A DNA stretch of 43,573 nucleotides, taken from the IMG/VR virus record IMGVR_UViG_3300047564_000343, positions 1 to 43,573 of that record; one strand, given 5' to 3'. This DNA is from a virus. The notes beneath the pieces were generated by a model that saw only the letters and a list, made by a program, of their open reading frames with translations, was not told where the DNA came from and searched no databases. Shown one piece after another: positions 8,680 to 17,700 of this stretch (the first letter of the stretch is position 1; each line of letters begins with the position of its first letter). Made by a program: the position numbers and the translations under genes.

Positions 8680-9632
8680 TACCAGCCCTCGATCCTGCGT
8701 ATCACATCCATCTCAGTAACCAATGGGCCTAGATTATGCTTGTCACTATTATAATGACGTTTGAAGAACTTGCTTTGATCTGGCGTCAATGTGCAGATCG
8801 GTAATCCTAACTTGTGTTGAAGTTGTGCCCCTACATCTTCCATAGCGACTTTAGGATCTTTACCTTCACTATATTCTTTCCACAGTTCAGGATAGTTGTC
8901 AAACCATTGTACATTGGTATGATCCCATTCAGACAACATTGTTAAGAATGTACCTAGCCTTGCACCATACATAGCCCAATAACCATTTTCTACATCACTA
9001 CCAACATTCTGCCATATAGTTAGATTGTTAAGATTACGGCTTGCTACAGAGTCTTTGAACTCTTCTACTGTGGGTACCGCACCTTTGTTCAAGCACATCT
9101 TTACGCCTTCGCGGAAACCTGCGCGCCATGCTTGAAATGGTGTATAGTTAGGATATGTCGTTGAGTAACAATCATACATTGCCCAATATAAATTATCTTT
9201 ACTATCTAAACAGAAATCAGCCACACGGGCTAGATCGCCTTCAGTCTGATGCTCATGTGTTTTCATCTCACGCACATAAGTCTTTGTCCAACTGCTCATG
9301 CCACCATTACCATAGCGTAATCCATTGATAGCGTTGATAGCCTTCCAGCGAAACTGTGCTAACTTATACTTAGGGTCTTTATCCGTGAAGTCTAATTGAA
9401 TGTTAAAGAATGATTCATCGGGCATGTTATCCCCGTCGATAAGGATGAATCGTTCTGTATCGCTTGCTTCGCCGGCTGCTTTATGTGCGGCATCACTACC
9501 TTTGACACCATCAACACGCTTTGCCCAAGGAACCATGTTTTGAATCTGCATCCAGAATTCTTCTTTCTGCGGTTCATCATAACTCAAGTATATACAGTCT
9601 AACTCTGCAATGTCTACAATATCATAACTCAT
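8679..9632 (-). CDS. Putative glycosyltransferase, GT-A-like (317 aa)
   Basis: The segment RFILIDGDNMPDESFF (DGD at residues 66-68 from the chosen start) looks like the nucleotide-sugar/metal-binding DxD region of GT-A glycosyltransferases. RYGNGGMSSW at 107-116 resembles an acceptor or substrate loop. Trp and Tyr are abundant. I chose ATG 9632 (MSYDIVDIAELD): it overlaps the 120-aa gene by 11 bases, whereas the longer frame to 9680 would start at TTG, overlap by 59 bases and add a poorly structured leader. An ATG at 9671 is a third option. It lies directly upstream of the radical SAM genes and is coupled to them. Family assignment is from motifs only; sugar and acceptor are unknown. Confidence 0.6.
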   Translation of the reverse strand: MSYDIVDIAELDCIYLSYDEPQKEEFWMQIQNMVPWAKRVDGVKGSDAAHKAAGEASDTERFILIDGDNMPDESFFNIQLDFTDKDPKYKLAQFRWKAINAINGLRYGNGGMSSWTKTYVREMKTHEHQTEGDLARVADFCLDSKDNLYWAMYDCYSTTYPNYTPFQAWRAGFREGVKMCLNKGAVPTVEEFKDSVASRNLNNLTIWQNVGSDVENGYWAMYGARLGTFLTMLSEWDHTNVQWFDNYPELWKEYSEGKDPKVAMEDVGAQLQHKLGLPICTLTPDQSKFFKRHYNSDKHNLGPLVTEMDVIRRIEGW

Positions 9633-9978
9633 ATGTGTGTAATTTCCATTTTTGTTGTTCAGGGTATCCATCGCCGACAATAATACTGATATCTGATTCT
9701 GCTGTGCGTTGACCTTCGCTATCAGGTTTTAGTTTTTGTACGATCATGCCGGGAATCACTTTCGATATCTTACCATCTATAACTCTGACATCCATGCGCA
9801 TTTCGCTGAAAGTCTGATTGTCGATGATGATATAATTTCCTTCTGGTTTTTCACAGGTGTAAAATTGTACACTACCATCATCATTGTAGTATAATCTAAA
9901 CTCTACGGGCTGTTGTACAGTTTCTTCTGCCACTAGATATTCTACCCCGTTTATTTCGATTACTTTAAGTCTTTCCAT
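9622..9978 (-). CDS. Conserved-looking hypothetical protein (118 aa)
   Basis: I do not recognise a domain. The protein is acidic and beta-rich in appearance: MERLKVIEINGVEYLV, a single cysteine in YTCEKPEGNY, then QTFSEMRMDVRVIDGK and a polar tail ending KWKLHTYEL. There is no signal peptide or membrane segment. ATG 9978 is preferred over an in-frame GTG at 9984, reducing the overlap with the upstream glycosyltransferase gene to 14 bases. It lies between two glycosyltransferase-like genes and is surely part of the same transcript. A structural accessory or small substrate or partner of the module are both possible, with no direct evidence for either. Confidence 0.7.
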   Translation of the reverse strand: MERLKVIEINGVEYLVAEETVQQPVEFRLYYNDDGSVQFYTCEKPEGNYIIIDNQTFSEMRMDVRVIDGKISKVIPGMIVQKLKPDSEGQRTAESDISIIVGDGYPEQQKWKLHTYEL

Positions 9979-10768
9979 ATGCACGTTCTATTTTACTACA
10001 AAAACCCTTAACATGATAATGAAAAGGATACTTTTGCGGTACTGTATTCACCCTTAAACTATAAGGTGTTATCTCATATATAAGTTGATCAGTCCAGTCT
10101 TCTGTTTTCAGTTCATTGATAGCCTGTTTCATGTGAATCATACTGAAGTCACGAAACATCGGTAATGTAGTTTTTTCAGAACCTATGATGTGGCAAGCAA
10201 TAGCATATACCCAATCTGTTGTTGCTTCTTCATCGACTTTGCATTGTATTACAGTCTTATAGTCGTTCCAATTTTCAAAAATATGTTTTACTAATTTAAA
10301 AAAGTATTCGCCTGTGCTAGATTTTTTAAAATAAGTGATAGCGTTATAGCAATCAGGTAAGTTATTGTTATCGATGAATTTTCTATAAAATCTGTTTGTA
10401 GATATGTTTTGATCATAACTTCTTATGTTAGTGCAGACCACTACATCTTGTACAGAACAAACGTCAAACCAATGCTCAATCGATCTAGGCATATACAGAT
10501 CGGCTTCTAGTTTGATAGTCTCATCATATGGACTGGCTTCATACACTTGCCAATCATTGATTAGTTTCCACTCGCTGTCTTTTGCTTGATCACCATACGG
10601 TAGTGCGATAACTTGATCAAAGTATGGACTAGAATCAACGTCATCACTCACTAATGAGATATTCATGTTGGGCATGACTTTCTTGACACTTCTAGCCAAA
10701 ACTTCTGCACATTTTACATAATCAACATCTTTTGTGTTTTGTGCTAGTACTAGGAAACCTTTGCTCAT
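9965..10768 (-). CDS. Putative glycosyltransferase, GT-A-like with EAD in place of DxD (267 aa)
   Basis: It begins MSKGFLVLAQNTK and has an N-terminal nucleotide-binding-like half followed by EASPYDETIKLEADLYMP. The upstream paralogue has ELSPYDETILLDVDYVV at the same place, so EAD (88-90) occupies the DxD position. This resembles GT-A enzymes of the GT8-like or stealth-like sort that read a donor sugar from a short DxD-type loop. ATG 10768 forms an exact ATGA overlap with the upstream stop and has GGAG 8 bases before it, so I prefer it to the GTG at 10774. The first acidic residue is Glu rather than Asp, which may be tolerated or may signal altered metal or donor use. The product and target glycan are unknown. 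Confidence 0.62.
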   Translation of the reverse strand: MSKGFLVLAQNTKDVDYVKCAEVLARSVKKVMPNMNISLVSDDVDSSPYFDQVIALPYGDQAKDSEWKLINDWQVYEASPYDETIKLEADLYMPRSIEHWFDVCSVQDVVVCTNIRSYDQNISTNRFYRKFIDNNNLPDCYNAITYFKKSSTGEYFFKLVKHIFENWNDYKTVIQCKVDEEATTDWVYAIACHIIGSEKTTLPMFRDFSMIHMKQAINELKTEDWTDQLIYEITPYSLRVNTVPQKYPFHYHVKGFCSKIERAYGKT

Positions 10769-11577
10769 TCGCACAACTCCATGAAGATATCTTTATTGAT
10801 GACATGAAAATCCATATTCTTGATTGTGATATATTCTTTCTTAATCTTGCCACGCATCCACTTGTCATATACGATTGTATAATCTGTACAAAATTCATCA
10901 TCATTATTCTTATACACATATGTCTTAGGGCCTATATGTGTGAGATTCCAAGGTATGACATCTGATCTTACATCTGCGTGTCCATTAACTATCCTATGTG
11001 CTATAGTCAATCCATAGTCATTGCGATATGTATCACATGAGAATTTATGTATATTCCCATAATGTTGATAGTTCTCTTGCACCATCTTTAAGCATTGAAA
11101 GATATTCTCGACTCTTTTTGTCTTTTTAAAACCCACAACAGTAGCCCATAATGTAGGTAATGTCAATACGTTACTAAAATCAAGATGTTCTTTTTTGTTG
11201 TATTCATTCATCAAAAAGTTGATTGATTCGTGGCAGCAAAAATCATCCATTACATCAAACACTTTAAGTAAGGTATCAGAGTTAACTACATAATCCACAT
11301 CTAATAAAATAGTCTCGTCATATGGGCTTAATTCATAACTACGATAACGGCCTTTGTTTAGCCATACTCTTCCTTGAAATGTATTATTAGGGTCGCTATC
11401 TATAGTATAGACATTATCGAAAGCATAACCAGTACTGGTTGCGTAGGAGTTTTTATCAGTAACTATGCTTACTGGTAAATTTAAAAAATGATTGACTCGC
11501 TTTGCTGTGAACTCTGCCATTTTGAAGTAGTTATACTCAGGCGAGTTAAACGCAAAAAGCAATATGCCTCTATTCAT
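10765..11577 (-). CDS. Putative glycosyltransferase, GT-A-like (270 aa)
   Basis: MNRGILLFAFNSPEYNYFKMAE leads a Rossmann-like N-terminal half. SPYDETILLDVDYVVNS then holds a DxD motif (D93-V-D95), the usual metal/nucleotide-sugar site of GT-A glycosyltransferases. The SPYDETI signature and overall length match the next gene, making them tandem paralogues. The start is an ATGA overlap with the 101-aa gene. Base composition is notably AT-rich, unlike the third glycosyltransferase-like gene at 8679-9632. No membrane anchor is visible, so it is probably a cytoplasmic enzyme acting on a phage or host acceptor. The exact GT family cannot be fixed by eye. Confidence 0.65.
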   Translation of the reverse strand: MNRGILLFAFNSPEYNYFKMAEFTAKRVNHFLNLPVSIVTDKNSYATSTGYAFDNVYTIDSDPNNTFQGRVWLNKGRYRSYELSPYDETILLDVDYVVNSDTLLKVFDVMDDFCCHESINFLMNEYNKKEHLDFSNVLTLPTLWATVVGFKKTKRVENIFQCLKMVQENYQHYGNIHKFSCDTYRNDYGLTIAHRIVNGHADVRSDVIPWNLTHIGPKTYVYKNNDDEFCTDYTIVYDKWMRGKIKKEYITIKNMDFHVINKDIFMELCE

Positions 11578-11879
11578 CTTTTAGTCTCTAACTCTTTAAA
11601 CTCGCTAAGGTATAAACTCATGGTTTCTTGATGAACCGTTTTAAGTTTGGTTAGAAGAGATAGTCTATCTATTTCGACAGGCCTATTGTGTGTATCGATC
11701 AATATTACTTTATCTGTGTCGAAACTTTGAAGTGTTGCTATGGTGGTAACATCGGCAACCCATAGCCCGTTTTGGTCAGCGACCAAAAATTTATTTTTGT
11801 ATTTTTCTCTTAAGTAATCTTTAGCAGAATTGTGGGCGAACCGTGCTTTGGCTTCAGACAACAAACTTTGGATATCCAT
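11574..11879 (-). CDS. Small hypothetical protein, first gene of the accessory module (101 aa)
   Basis: No domain recognised. The N-terminus (MDIQSLLSEAKARFAHN) and C-terminus (HQETMSLYLSEFKELE) look helical. They flank a short beta-type middle (KFLVADQNGLWVADVTT, DKVILIDTHNRPVEI). The gene has a strong ribosome binding site, GAGGAG at 11885-11890, five bases from the ATG. It directly follows a TATAAATA late promoter motif at 11898-11905, so it heads the transcript that continues into the glycosyltransferases and radical SAM genes. The stop overlaps the next start by ATGA. A virion accessory or a regulator/partner of the module would both fit. Confidence 0.75.
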   Translation of the reverse strand: MDIQSLLSEAKARFAHNSAKDYLREKYKNKFLVADQNGLWVADVTTIATLQSFDTDKVILIDTHNRPVEIDRLSLLTKLKTVHQETMSLYLSEFKELETKR

Positions 11880-11884
11880 ATAAA

Positions 11885-11890
11885 CTCCTC
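11885..11890 (-). promoter_or_regulatory. Strong ribosome binding site GAGGAG
   Basis: GAGGAG on the minus strand, five bases before ATG 11879. It is among the best Shine-Dalgarno matches in the window and fixes the start of the 101-aa gene. Confidence 0.75.
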
Positions 11891-11897
11891 TTGCGAG

Positions 11898-11905
11898 TAT
11901 TTATA
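11898..11905 (-). promoter_or_regulatory. T4-type late promoter motif TATAAATA upstream of the accessory module
   Basis: An exact TATAAATA octamer, the core of T4 gp55-dependent late promoters, lies 19 bases before the ATG of the 101-aa gene in the 48-base gap after the fibre gene. No comparable gap follows for more than 11 kb, so it may drive the whole glycosyltransferase/radical SAM run. The motif is seen; the function is by analogy with T4-like phages. Confidence 0.6.
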
Positions 11906-11927
11906 TGGTGCTAGATTGTGCTGAAAA

Positions 11928-12875
11928 TTAGGCTGTAACGTTCGCGCCGGCTAAAGTGATGGCGCCCCAAGTATTGGCGATATTAGTTGTTGACGGTGGC
12001 ACCAATGTGCAAGTCACGGTTGAACCACTACCAACTGTACCGTTACCACTTATCTTGTCGAATAAGCAATGAACAGTAACTACGGAACCGTTATCACCAT
12101 TTGAACCCTGCACACCATTCGTTCTTGCTAGATATTGAATCTGAACTGTAGTAGTATATGGTGCTGTGCCTGAGTCTTGGTCAAAGATTGTTGTGTTTGC
12201 TGTGCCTAGTCCGAAATAACCTGAGTTAGTTGAGACTGTTGGTGAACCGCTACCGCCTGTCTTAGTGACCCCTGTGTATGATGTACCTGCAATAGTGCGT
12301 GAACCTGAGTTCTGACCACTGATATTGAGAGTACCTGTTGCAGTTGCCAATGTCTGCATGGCAGCGTTAATACCTGCTGTGCTATTTGAGTGCGAGCATG
12401 TGAACTTCAACTGACCGCCTGCATTGAAGAAATAACGAGCGGCATCACCGTTCGCAAATGTGCAAGTGAATGTGAAGTTTGCATAGTCTGTCCATGCGGC
12501 AGTAGTAGTTTGTGTGTTGGAAGTAGTACTACCTTGTGCAGTAGCATTGCCTCTGCTTCCCCATATGGTCTGTAAATTTGTAGGAATTGCGCTGATGAAA
12601 GTGACGATACCGCCTGCTACCGGAGCAGTAACACCAGTAATGGTTGAACCCTGATGTGCGGCTGCGCTAGCAGTATTATTAACTAATGCTGCCCAGTTTG
12701 TGGCTGCTACAACTTGGCCGGATGCTACGTTAGCAACAGCAGTCTGACCATAACCGCCTTGACCGCTACCTGTAGCCCAAGTAGCATTTAAAGTGTTGGC
12801 CGATGAAGTAGGATTACCTCCAACCAAGTTGTTAAAGTCTGTTGCTTCAATCAAATTAAATTGTGCGTAGCTCAT
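11928..12875 (-). CDS. Virion/tail-fibre-associated protein of marine T4-like phage type (315 aa)
   Basis: MSYAQFNLIEATDFNNLVGG, GQGGYGQTAVANV and ARYFFNAGGQLKFTCSHSN resemble a protein family I associate with tail regions of aquatic T4-like phages. Composition is typical of phage adhesins and fibres: rich in Thr, Ser, Gly, Ala and Asn, few charged residues, no signal peptide. The C-terminal half alternates short beta segments. It probably sits at the tail or baseplate periphery; binding to a receptor is inference. The ATG follows a TAGGA ribosome binding site and its own GATAAATA motif. The gene stops 48 bases before the accessory module. A specific fibre name is not justified. Confidence 0.65.
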   Translation of the reverse strand: MSYAQFNLIEATDFNNLVGGNPTSSANTLNATWATGSGQGGYGQTAVANVASGQVVAATNWAALVNNTASAAAHQGSTITGVTAPVAGGIVTFISAIPTNLQTIWGSRGNATAQGSTTSNTQTTTAAWTDYANFTFTCTFANGDAARYFFNAGGQLKFTCSHSNSTAGINAAMQTLATATGTLNISGQNSGSRTIAGTSYTGVTKTGGSGSPTVSTNSGYFGLGTANTTIFDQDSGTAPYTTTVQIQYLARTNGVQGSNGDNGSVVTVHCLFDKISGNGTVGSGSTVTCTLVPPSTTNIANTWGAITLAGANVTA

Positions 12876-12900
12876 GTTTTAAATTCCTATCCTATATACT

Positions 12901-12908
12901 TATTTATC
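12901..12908 (-). promoter_or_regulatory. Late promoter-like motif GATAAATA before the 315-aa gene
   Basis: GATAAATA on the minus strand, one base off the T4 late consensus TATAAATA, in the short gap before ATG 12875. It contains the TAA stop of the 350-aa gene (12904-12906), so promoter and stop codon share bases. Confidence 0.5.
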
Positions 12909-13956
12909 TTATAATCACGATTGCCTCGACCTCTCCTAGGTCAGGACCGTGCTTGTCTTCTAAACTTCTACCGATCGTATTAAACGCGGTAGCCTCGCCT
13001 TGTTTTGCTGCCCTGGCAATACCACCACCTGCGCTAACTAAACGATCACCTTTATTTATATTTCCGGTGACTTTTACTTTTACACGGCCTGACATGGCTA
13101 CGGGAGGATGTGTCTCATCAGTTCCGGCACCTGCGTTCATCAAATATGCCGCTGTATTAGAAATTACCCCGAATACATCTTCACTTAATTCATAACGAAC
13201 TGCTCTGATTTCTTTGCTTCCGCCTAATTCTACGACAGTACCCGGGCTCAGTTCAGTTTCAGACTCAAATCTTTCTGCTAAGTCGGCATATGTGGCTTGT
13301 ATTCTAGAACCTGTGCTTAATGTCCAGTTACCTGTGATAATTCCTGCTGTAGTATTGGAACCTGAAGTCAATGTCGCAGTTTGAATAAATCCTGTGTTAG
13401 CGACAATATTAGCCGCTGTGATAGTACCGCTAACGTTTAGACTTGTCAATGTACCTAAACTTGTTACATTGGGCTGTGCCACTGTTGTTAATGTGCCGGA
13501 AATCAACGTACAGTTGATATTACCTGCATTAATATTTCCTGATGCGGTTAGACCAGTAGTAGTGATATTGCCTGATACTGAAAGATCGCCACCGGCGGCT
13601 ATATCATCACCTACTGTCAAATCAGTGGCTATAACAACATTACCGAAATTAGTATTTCCACTTGGACTTGTTGCTGATAAAACTAACCAATTGCTAGTGA
13701 CTGTCTCACCATCAGCAGGACATACACATAGTGTGCTGGTGTTTGTGTTATACCATAACTGACCACGCAATGGGTTTGGTGGTGGAGTGCTGTCTGCGAA
13801 ATTTTCTATGATATGCACGAAAGAAGTATCCTGAACTACTCCATAACCAGCGTAGTTACGACCAGGAAGTCCTACTGACGTACTGGTCGTGTTGATCTGC
13901 CCGTCGGCGATGGTAGTAAGTACTGTTCCGTCGCTTTTAACAATCGTATATGCCAT
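12904..13956 (-). CDS. Tail fibre-type protein with C-terminal ADLAERF domain (350 aa)
   Basis: The N-terminus (MAYTIVKSDGTVLTTIADGQ, GLPGRNYAGYG, then ENFADSTPPPNPLRGQLWY) matches a module I know from fibre-like proteins of marine T4-like phages. The middle (about residues 105-225) is a Gly/Thr/Asn repeat region with DLTVGDDIAAGGDLSVSGNI, consistent with a trimeric beta-helical shaft. The C-terminal third begins YADLAERFESETELSPGTVV and contains an AMSGRVKVKVTG strand. Similar C-terminal domains in phage fibres can be intramolecular chaperones, but I see no proof of autocleavage. It likely contributes to host contact. It has its own late-type motif upstream and abuts the 315-aa gene. Confidence 0.75.
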   Translation of the reverse strand: MAYTIVKSDGTVLTTIADGQINTTSTSVGLPGRNYAGYGVVQDTSFVHIIENFADSTPPPNPLRGQLWYNTNTSTLCVCPADGETVTSNWLVLSATSPSGNTNFGNVVIATDLTVGDDIAAGGDLSVSGNITTTGLTASGNINAGNINCTLISGTLTTVAQPNVTSLGTLTSLNVSGTITAANIVANTGFIQTATLTSGSNTTAGIITGNWTLSTGSRIQATYADLAERFESETELSPGTVVELGGSKEIRAVRYELSEDVFGVISNTAAYLMNAGAGTDETHPPVAMSGRVKVKVTGNINKGDRLVSAGGGIARAAKQGEATAFNTIGRSLEDKHGPDLGEVEAIVIIR

Positions 13957-13976
13957 AGTTTATAATCCGCTATTTT

Positions 13977-13984
13977 TATTTATC
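13977..13984 (-). promoter_or_regulatory. Late promoter-like motif GATAAATA before the 350-aa fibre gene
   Basis: GATAAATA lies two bases after the stop of the 204-aa gene and about 20 bases before ATG 13956. The placement is nearly identical to the motif before the 315-aa gene. Confidence 0.55.
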
Positions 13985-13985
13985 T

Positions 13986-14600
13986 TTACAAAGTTATCTG
14001 ATTTGTGAGGCTCTGTATTCTCACAGTATAATCTATCTGTATCTGACGATTTAGCGATTTTTGAACTGGGTGGAATATAACATGAGTCAACAATCTTGTT
14101 ATGATGTTTCCATCGCTGTCAGTACCATAATTCGCTAATAATCCTAATTCATCAAATATGTAACTTGAATCTGTTTCTGTGCTATTATCGAAAGCCATCT
14201 GTCCTGCAGGCTCACCATAATCTAATAAGCATTGCACTAAAATGTCTGTATATAATCTACCTGAAGTATGATTCACAGTCATTTTGTTTCTAGTAGGATC
14301 CTGGTTAAAAACGCTAGTATCGTCTACTATCTTAGCATAGGTTTCATTATAAAGAGCGGCGTTTTGCCCTGTTGTATTGGGCGGCAGATATGTAATAATA
14401 CCTGTTTCGTCTACGCTAGCACCACCGTTGCCGAAGGCCATCTGATAAATCTCGCCGTATCCACGATTGCTTAGTGTGTCGGCAAGAGCCTCACTCATGT
14501 TTTCATAATTGATGGCATTTTTCTTGTCTACAAATACTTCCAAACTATTTGGATCGTAGATTTTCAAAAATCCCTCAATCTTATAAGATAGTGTTATCAT
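13986..14600 (-). CDS. Virion structural protein, possible baseplate component (204 aa)
   Basis: MITLSYKIEGFLKIYDPNSLEVFVDKK opens the protein. YQMAFGNGGASVDETGIITY and a C-terminal LLTHVIFHPVQKSLNR followed by QIDYTVRIQS look like a conserved structural family of aquatic T4-like phages. There is no signal peptide or transmembrane segment. It lies just after the giant protein, where gp8 sits in T4 gene order, but at 204 aa it is shorter than T4 gp8 (334 aa) and I cannot show homology. Its ATG directly abuts the stop of the 54-aa ORF (TAA-ATG), with GAGGG about 12 bases upstream. It shares a KIYDPN..EVFV motif with that ORF. Confidence 0.65.
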   Translation of the reverse strand: MITLSYKIEGFLKIYDPNSLEVFVDKKNAINYENMSEALADTLSNRGYGEIYQMAFGNGGASVDETGIITYLPPNTTGQNAALYNETYAKIVDDTSVFNQDPTRNKMTVNHTSGRLYTDILVQCLLDYGEPAGQMAFDNSTETDSSYIFDELGLLANYGTDSDGNIITRLLTHVIFHPVQKSLNRQIQIDYTVRIQSLTNQITL

Positions 14601-14765
14601 TTAATCGTCAGCCCTCTTTTGCACAAAAACTTCCTTTGTGTTAGGATCATAAATCTTCACATGTGACGACATATAAACCCCGCTATTTTCGTTGGGTTTT
14701 TTCTGCTGGTATTCCGGCTTTTTATCGTCAGGTTCCGACTTTTTCCCTATTGAATTATTTATCAT
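14601..14765 (-). CDS. Small Lys-rich ORF sharing a motif with the next gene (54 aa)
   Basis: This 55-codon frame fills the gap between the giant gene and the 204-aa gene. Its ATG follows the giant gene's TAA with no spacer, and its own TAA abuts the next ATG. The sequence is polar and Lys-rich (MINNSIGKKSEPDDKKPEYQ) and ends KIYDPNTKEVFVQKRADD. The same KIYDPN..EVFV.K motif occurs at residues 13-26 of the next protein, so it is either a partial duplication or a shared interaction peptide. The ATG overlaps a GATAAATA motif, so translation may instead begin at the internal ATG (residue 32), giving 23 residues. Function unknown. Confidence 0.55.
   Translation of the reverse strand: MINNSIGKKSEPDDKKPEYQQKKPNENSGVYMSSHVKIYDPNTKEVFVQKRADD
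14756..14763 (-). promoter_or_regulatory. Late promoter-like motif GATAAATA at the end of the giant gene
   Basis: GATAAATA overlaps the first codons of the 54-aa ORF, right after the giant gene's stop. If used, transcripts would start inside that ORF, favouring its internal start or expression of only the 204-aa gene. Confidence 0.5.
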
Positions 14766-17700
14766 TTAAGTAACATCCACTTTTAAGAATCTAGCACCTG
14801 CTGTATCAGCGATCTGTAAAGGATCTCCCTCAGTCACGTTATAGACCCCGGGTATAGGATTCCAGACACTATTGTAATTAGTCTCGGTCATCTTGTTGTA
14901 TTCTAAAATACTGAATACTGTGCTGTATCTAGGAATAGTTGGATTTATGATAGATCCTAACACTCCTCTTTGTACATCGATTGTGTTTAGGTCCTCATCA
15001 ACTCCCAATATCTGCATGTATTCACCATTGACATAGATGAACTTACCTTCTAGTGTAGTGATAGTCAACATATCACCTGTGCTGATCCAGTCGCCGTCTT
15101 GTATAGAAACTAATGCTCCTAAACCGCTTGCGCTTAATATCAAGTAATCCTGATCTATATCAAGACCTTTAGTATCATTATGAACCTTGACTTGTAACGT
15201 ATCTAGCCTATTTGATATCAAGGGTACAGTACGATATCCAAACTCGCTATTAGGTGTAACTGAAGTCTGTGTGACTTTATTGGTCAATCTAGTCGAGTCT
15301 GCTACTTTTATAGTAGTTGCATACTCACCGACACGCTCACTCAACCAAGTTCTTGTTTCAGAATTTGCGCGGTATACACTTGATTGTCCCGCAACATCTA
15401 CTATCTGTAGATAAGTCTGTTGATCAGGTGTTGCTGAAGGCATCATGCTAGTGATGATGACTGTATCAGTTGGTAATATTTCAGTCAATATAGATACTTC
15501 ATTAGCATCGTGCAATTTCAATTTGCTTGACGCTACGCGCTGTCCGTTAACTGTTACCCATAGACGATCAACATTTGTCTGCTCCCATTGAGCGACATTT
15601 ATATTCAAGCCTGACTGTACAGATAATGTTTTCGCAACACCGTTTCTAGTATTAGAAATACTAAACTTGTCGTTACTACTGTCTATCTCAATTACTTCCT
15701 TGATATAGTATTCTACACCAGCAACAATCTCTGGTATGTTTGTTGGGTCGCCAAGGTCTTTACCTGCTTCTGTGAAGTATACCGGAGTTCCTTCTACTAA
15801 ACCAGTTGCTTTGTTTACAAAAATATAATTTGCATCACTTGATACTGCTATCTTGTTATATAACATATAACTCTGATGTAATGAAACATATCCACCACTT
15901 ACGTAAGTGTTAACATCGGTCAACGGTACTGACGCTGTGTATGGGACATTAGGTATATACTCATATAGTGCAAATGTGTCCGGAGTCAATACATTGATTG
16001 TGAACAACTGTCCATTTAATTGCACCGATCCTGATACACCTTCTATTCGCACTACGTCATTGTCAGATAAATTATGTCCAGGAGCAGTTACTACTGCAGG
16101 TATCACTACGTTGTTTACATAAGTGATTGGAGTCACTTGCTGTCCTGTATACTGATTAGTAAACAGGTATTGTCTGTTTGTATCATTGTAAGTAGTTACA
16201 GCGATGGTGCTTGAACTGCTCGGAGTCAATGAATTGAATACCAATGCACCTGTAGTATAATTGACATTGTATTCTGTTGGACTTCTTCTTAATCCGTCAA
16301 CTTCAACTACGGCATTTTCTGGATTGAATCCTGACAAGTTATTTGTCAATATATATGGTCCAACGGTGCCGTTACCTAAGAACTGCTGTGTCTGCGGTAT
16401 TGTGAATCCATATTGTAACGGCTGTGTTTCGCCGAAGAATGAGTATGAAATATAATCTGTTAACATATCATAATGATCAGCGAACACAACTTTCGCAGTT
16501 ATCTGATTATCAGCAGGCATAGCCGCATAGTCTTCTGTGACAAATAGTGCGGTGCCAGTAGCACCTATTAATGTTACGGGATTACCAAATTGATCTTTGA
16601 TGGTGAAAGCAGTTCCCGACAGTACTTGATCTATATAGTAACTAACCAACGGAGTTATTCCACCGAACATTGTTTCGCTAAATGTAATTCTTTGATCTGT
16701 GAGGAATCCAGTTGTGCTGAATGTTGTAATCGAATTATTGATTGCATTTGTAGATATAGCATAATTTGCTAGACCCGGTACCAACTTAGTGCCATTGTAG
16801 AATACCGCAGGTTCTGTATAGAATTCTCCGTCAGTATATACTTGCACTATACCACCGCCATTATAATCTAGATTGGTGTAATTGCAATCGAGTGCTATCT
16901 CATCGAATCCAGTAGTCAAATTGATTTCGATAGGGTCGTTATCAGTATTTGATTTAACTAGTTGCTCACCGTTACCAACTTCATAAACATCAATGCGTAC
17001 TTTTTGTCCTGATGTTAATGGGTTATTCAAAAACACAATCTTATTATACCAATCAACAGTATAATCAATATTTTCATATAATGTGATGCTTAATCCATCA
17101 ACCATGAAGAACACATTTATTTGTGCTGGCGTCTGAGTAGCATAACCAAATTTATATTCATTTGTTATTGTTCTATCAAGTTCTAATGAAACAACTTTGT
17201 ATCCTACATGCGCATATTGATTTGCTGGCCAATTTGTTCCTGGTCTTGTGTTTACAGTCATCACTAACTGATCCGACACGATACCCGGCACCATTTCTTC
17301 TGGGCCATAACCTGACATGAACGGATCACCTTGTATAGTGTATTCTGTTCTGACTTCTTGGAATATATTAGTAGTGCCCCACAATACTGTGCCGGCTGTG
17401 ATGTTGCTAGTCTGTAACACAGTATTGTTGTTACCAACTATAGTCCATTGATTCTTTTCAGGCACATACATTACGCTGTTTAGATTTTCAGTAGTTCCCG
17501 TAGTCTTAGTCACGAAATTAATACCATCCGTAGATGTTTGTACCAATCCGTTATTTCCTACTAATACTAATATTCCATTGGCATAGTATACATCGTTGAA
17601 TACGTTACCTGTTGACGTAATTAATGTCCAATTAGTACTGTCTGTGCTATAGGCAATAATTTGATTACCTACCGCATATATCTTACCGAATCCCGATGTT

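Noticed and set aside
9633-9680. Longer start (TTG 9680) for the third glycosyltransferase-like gene
   Set aside because: It would overlap the preceding gene by 59 bases and uses a rare start; ATG 9632 gives an 11-base overlap and begins at the folded part.
11928-13956. Diversity-generating retroelement acting on the fibre genes
   Set aside because: No reverse transcriptase gene and no template/variable repeat pair were seen in the window.
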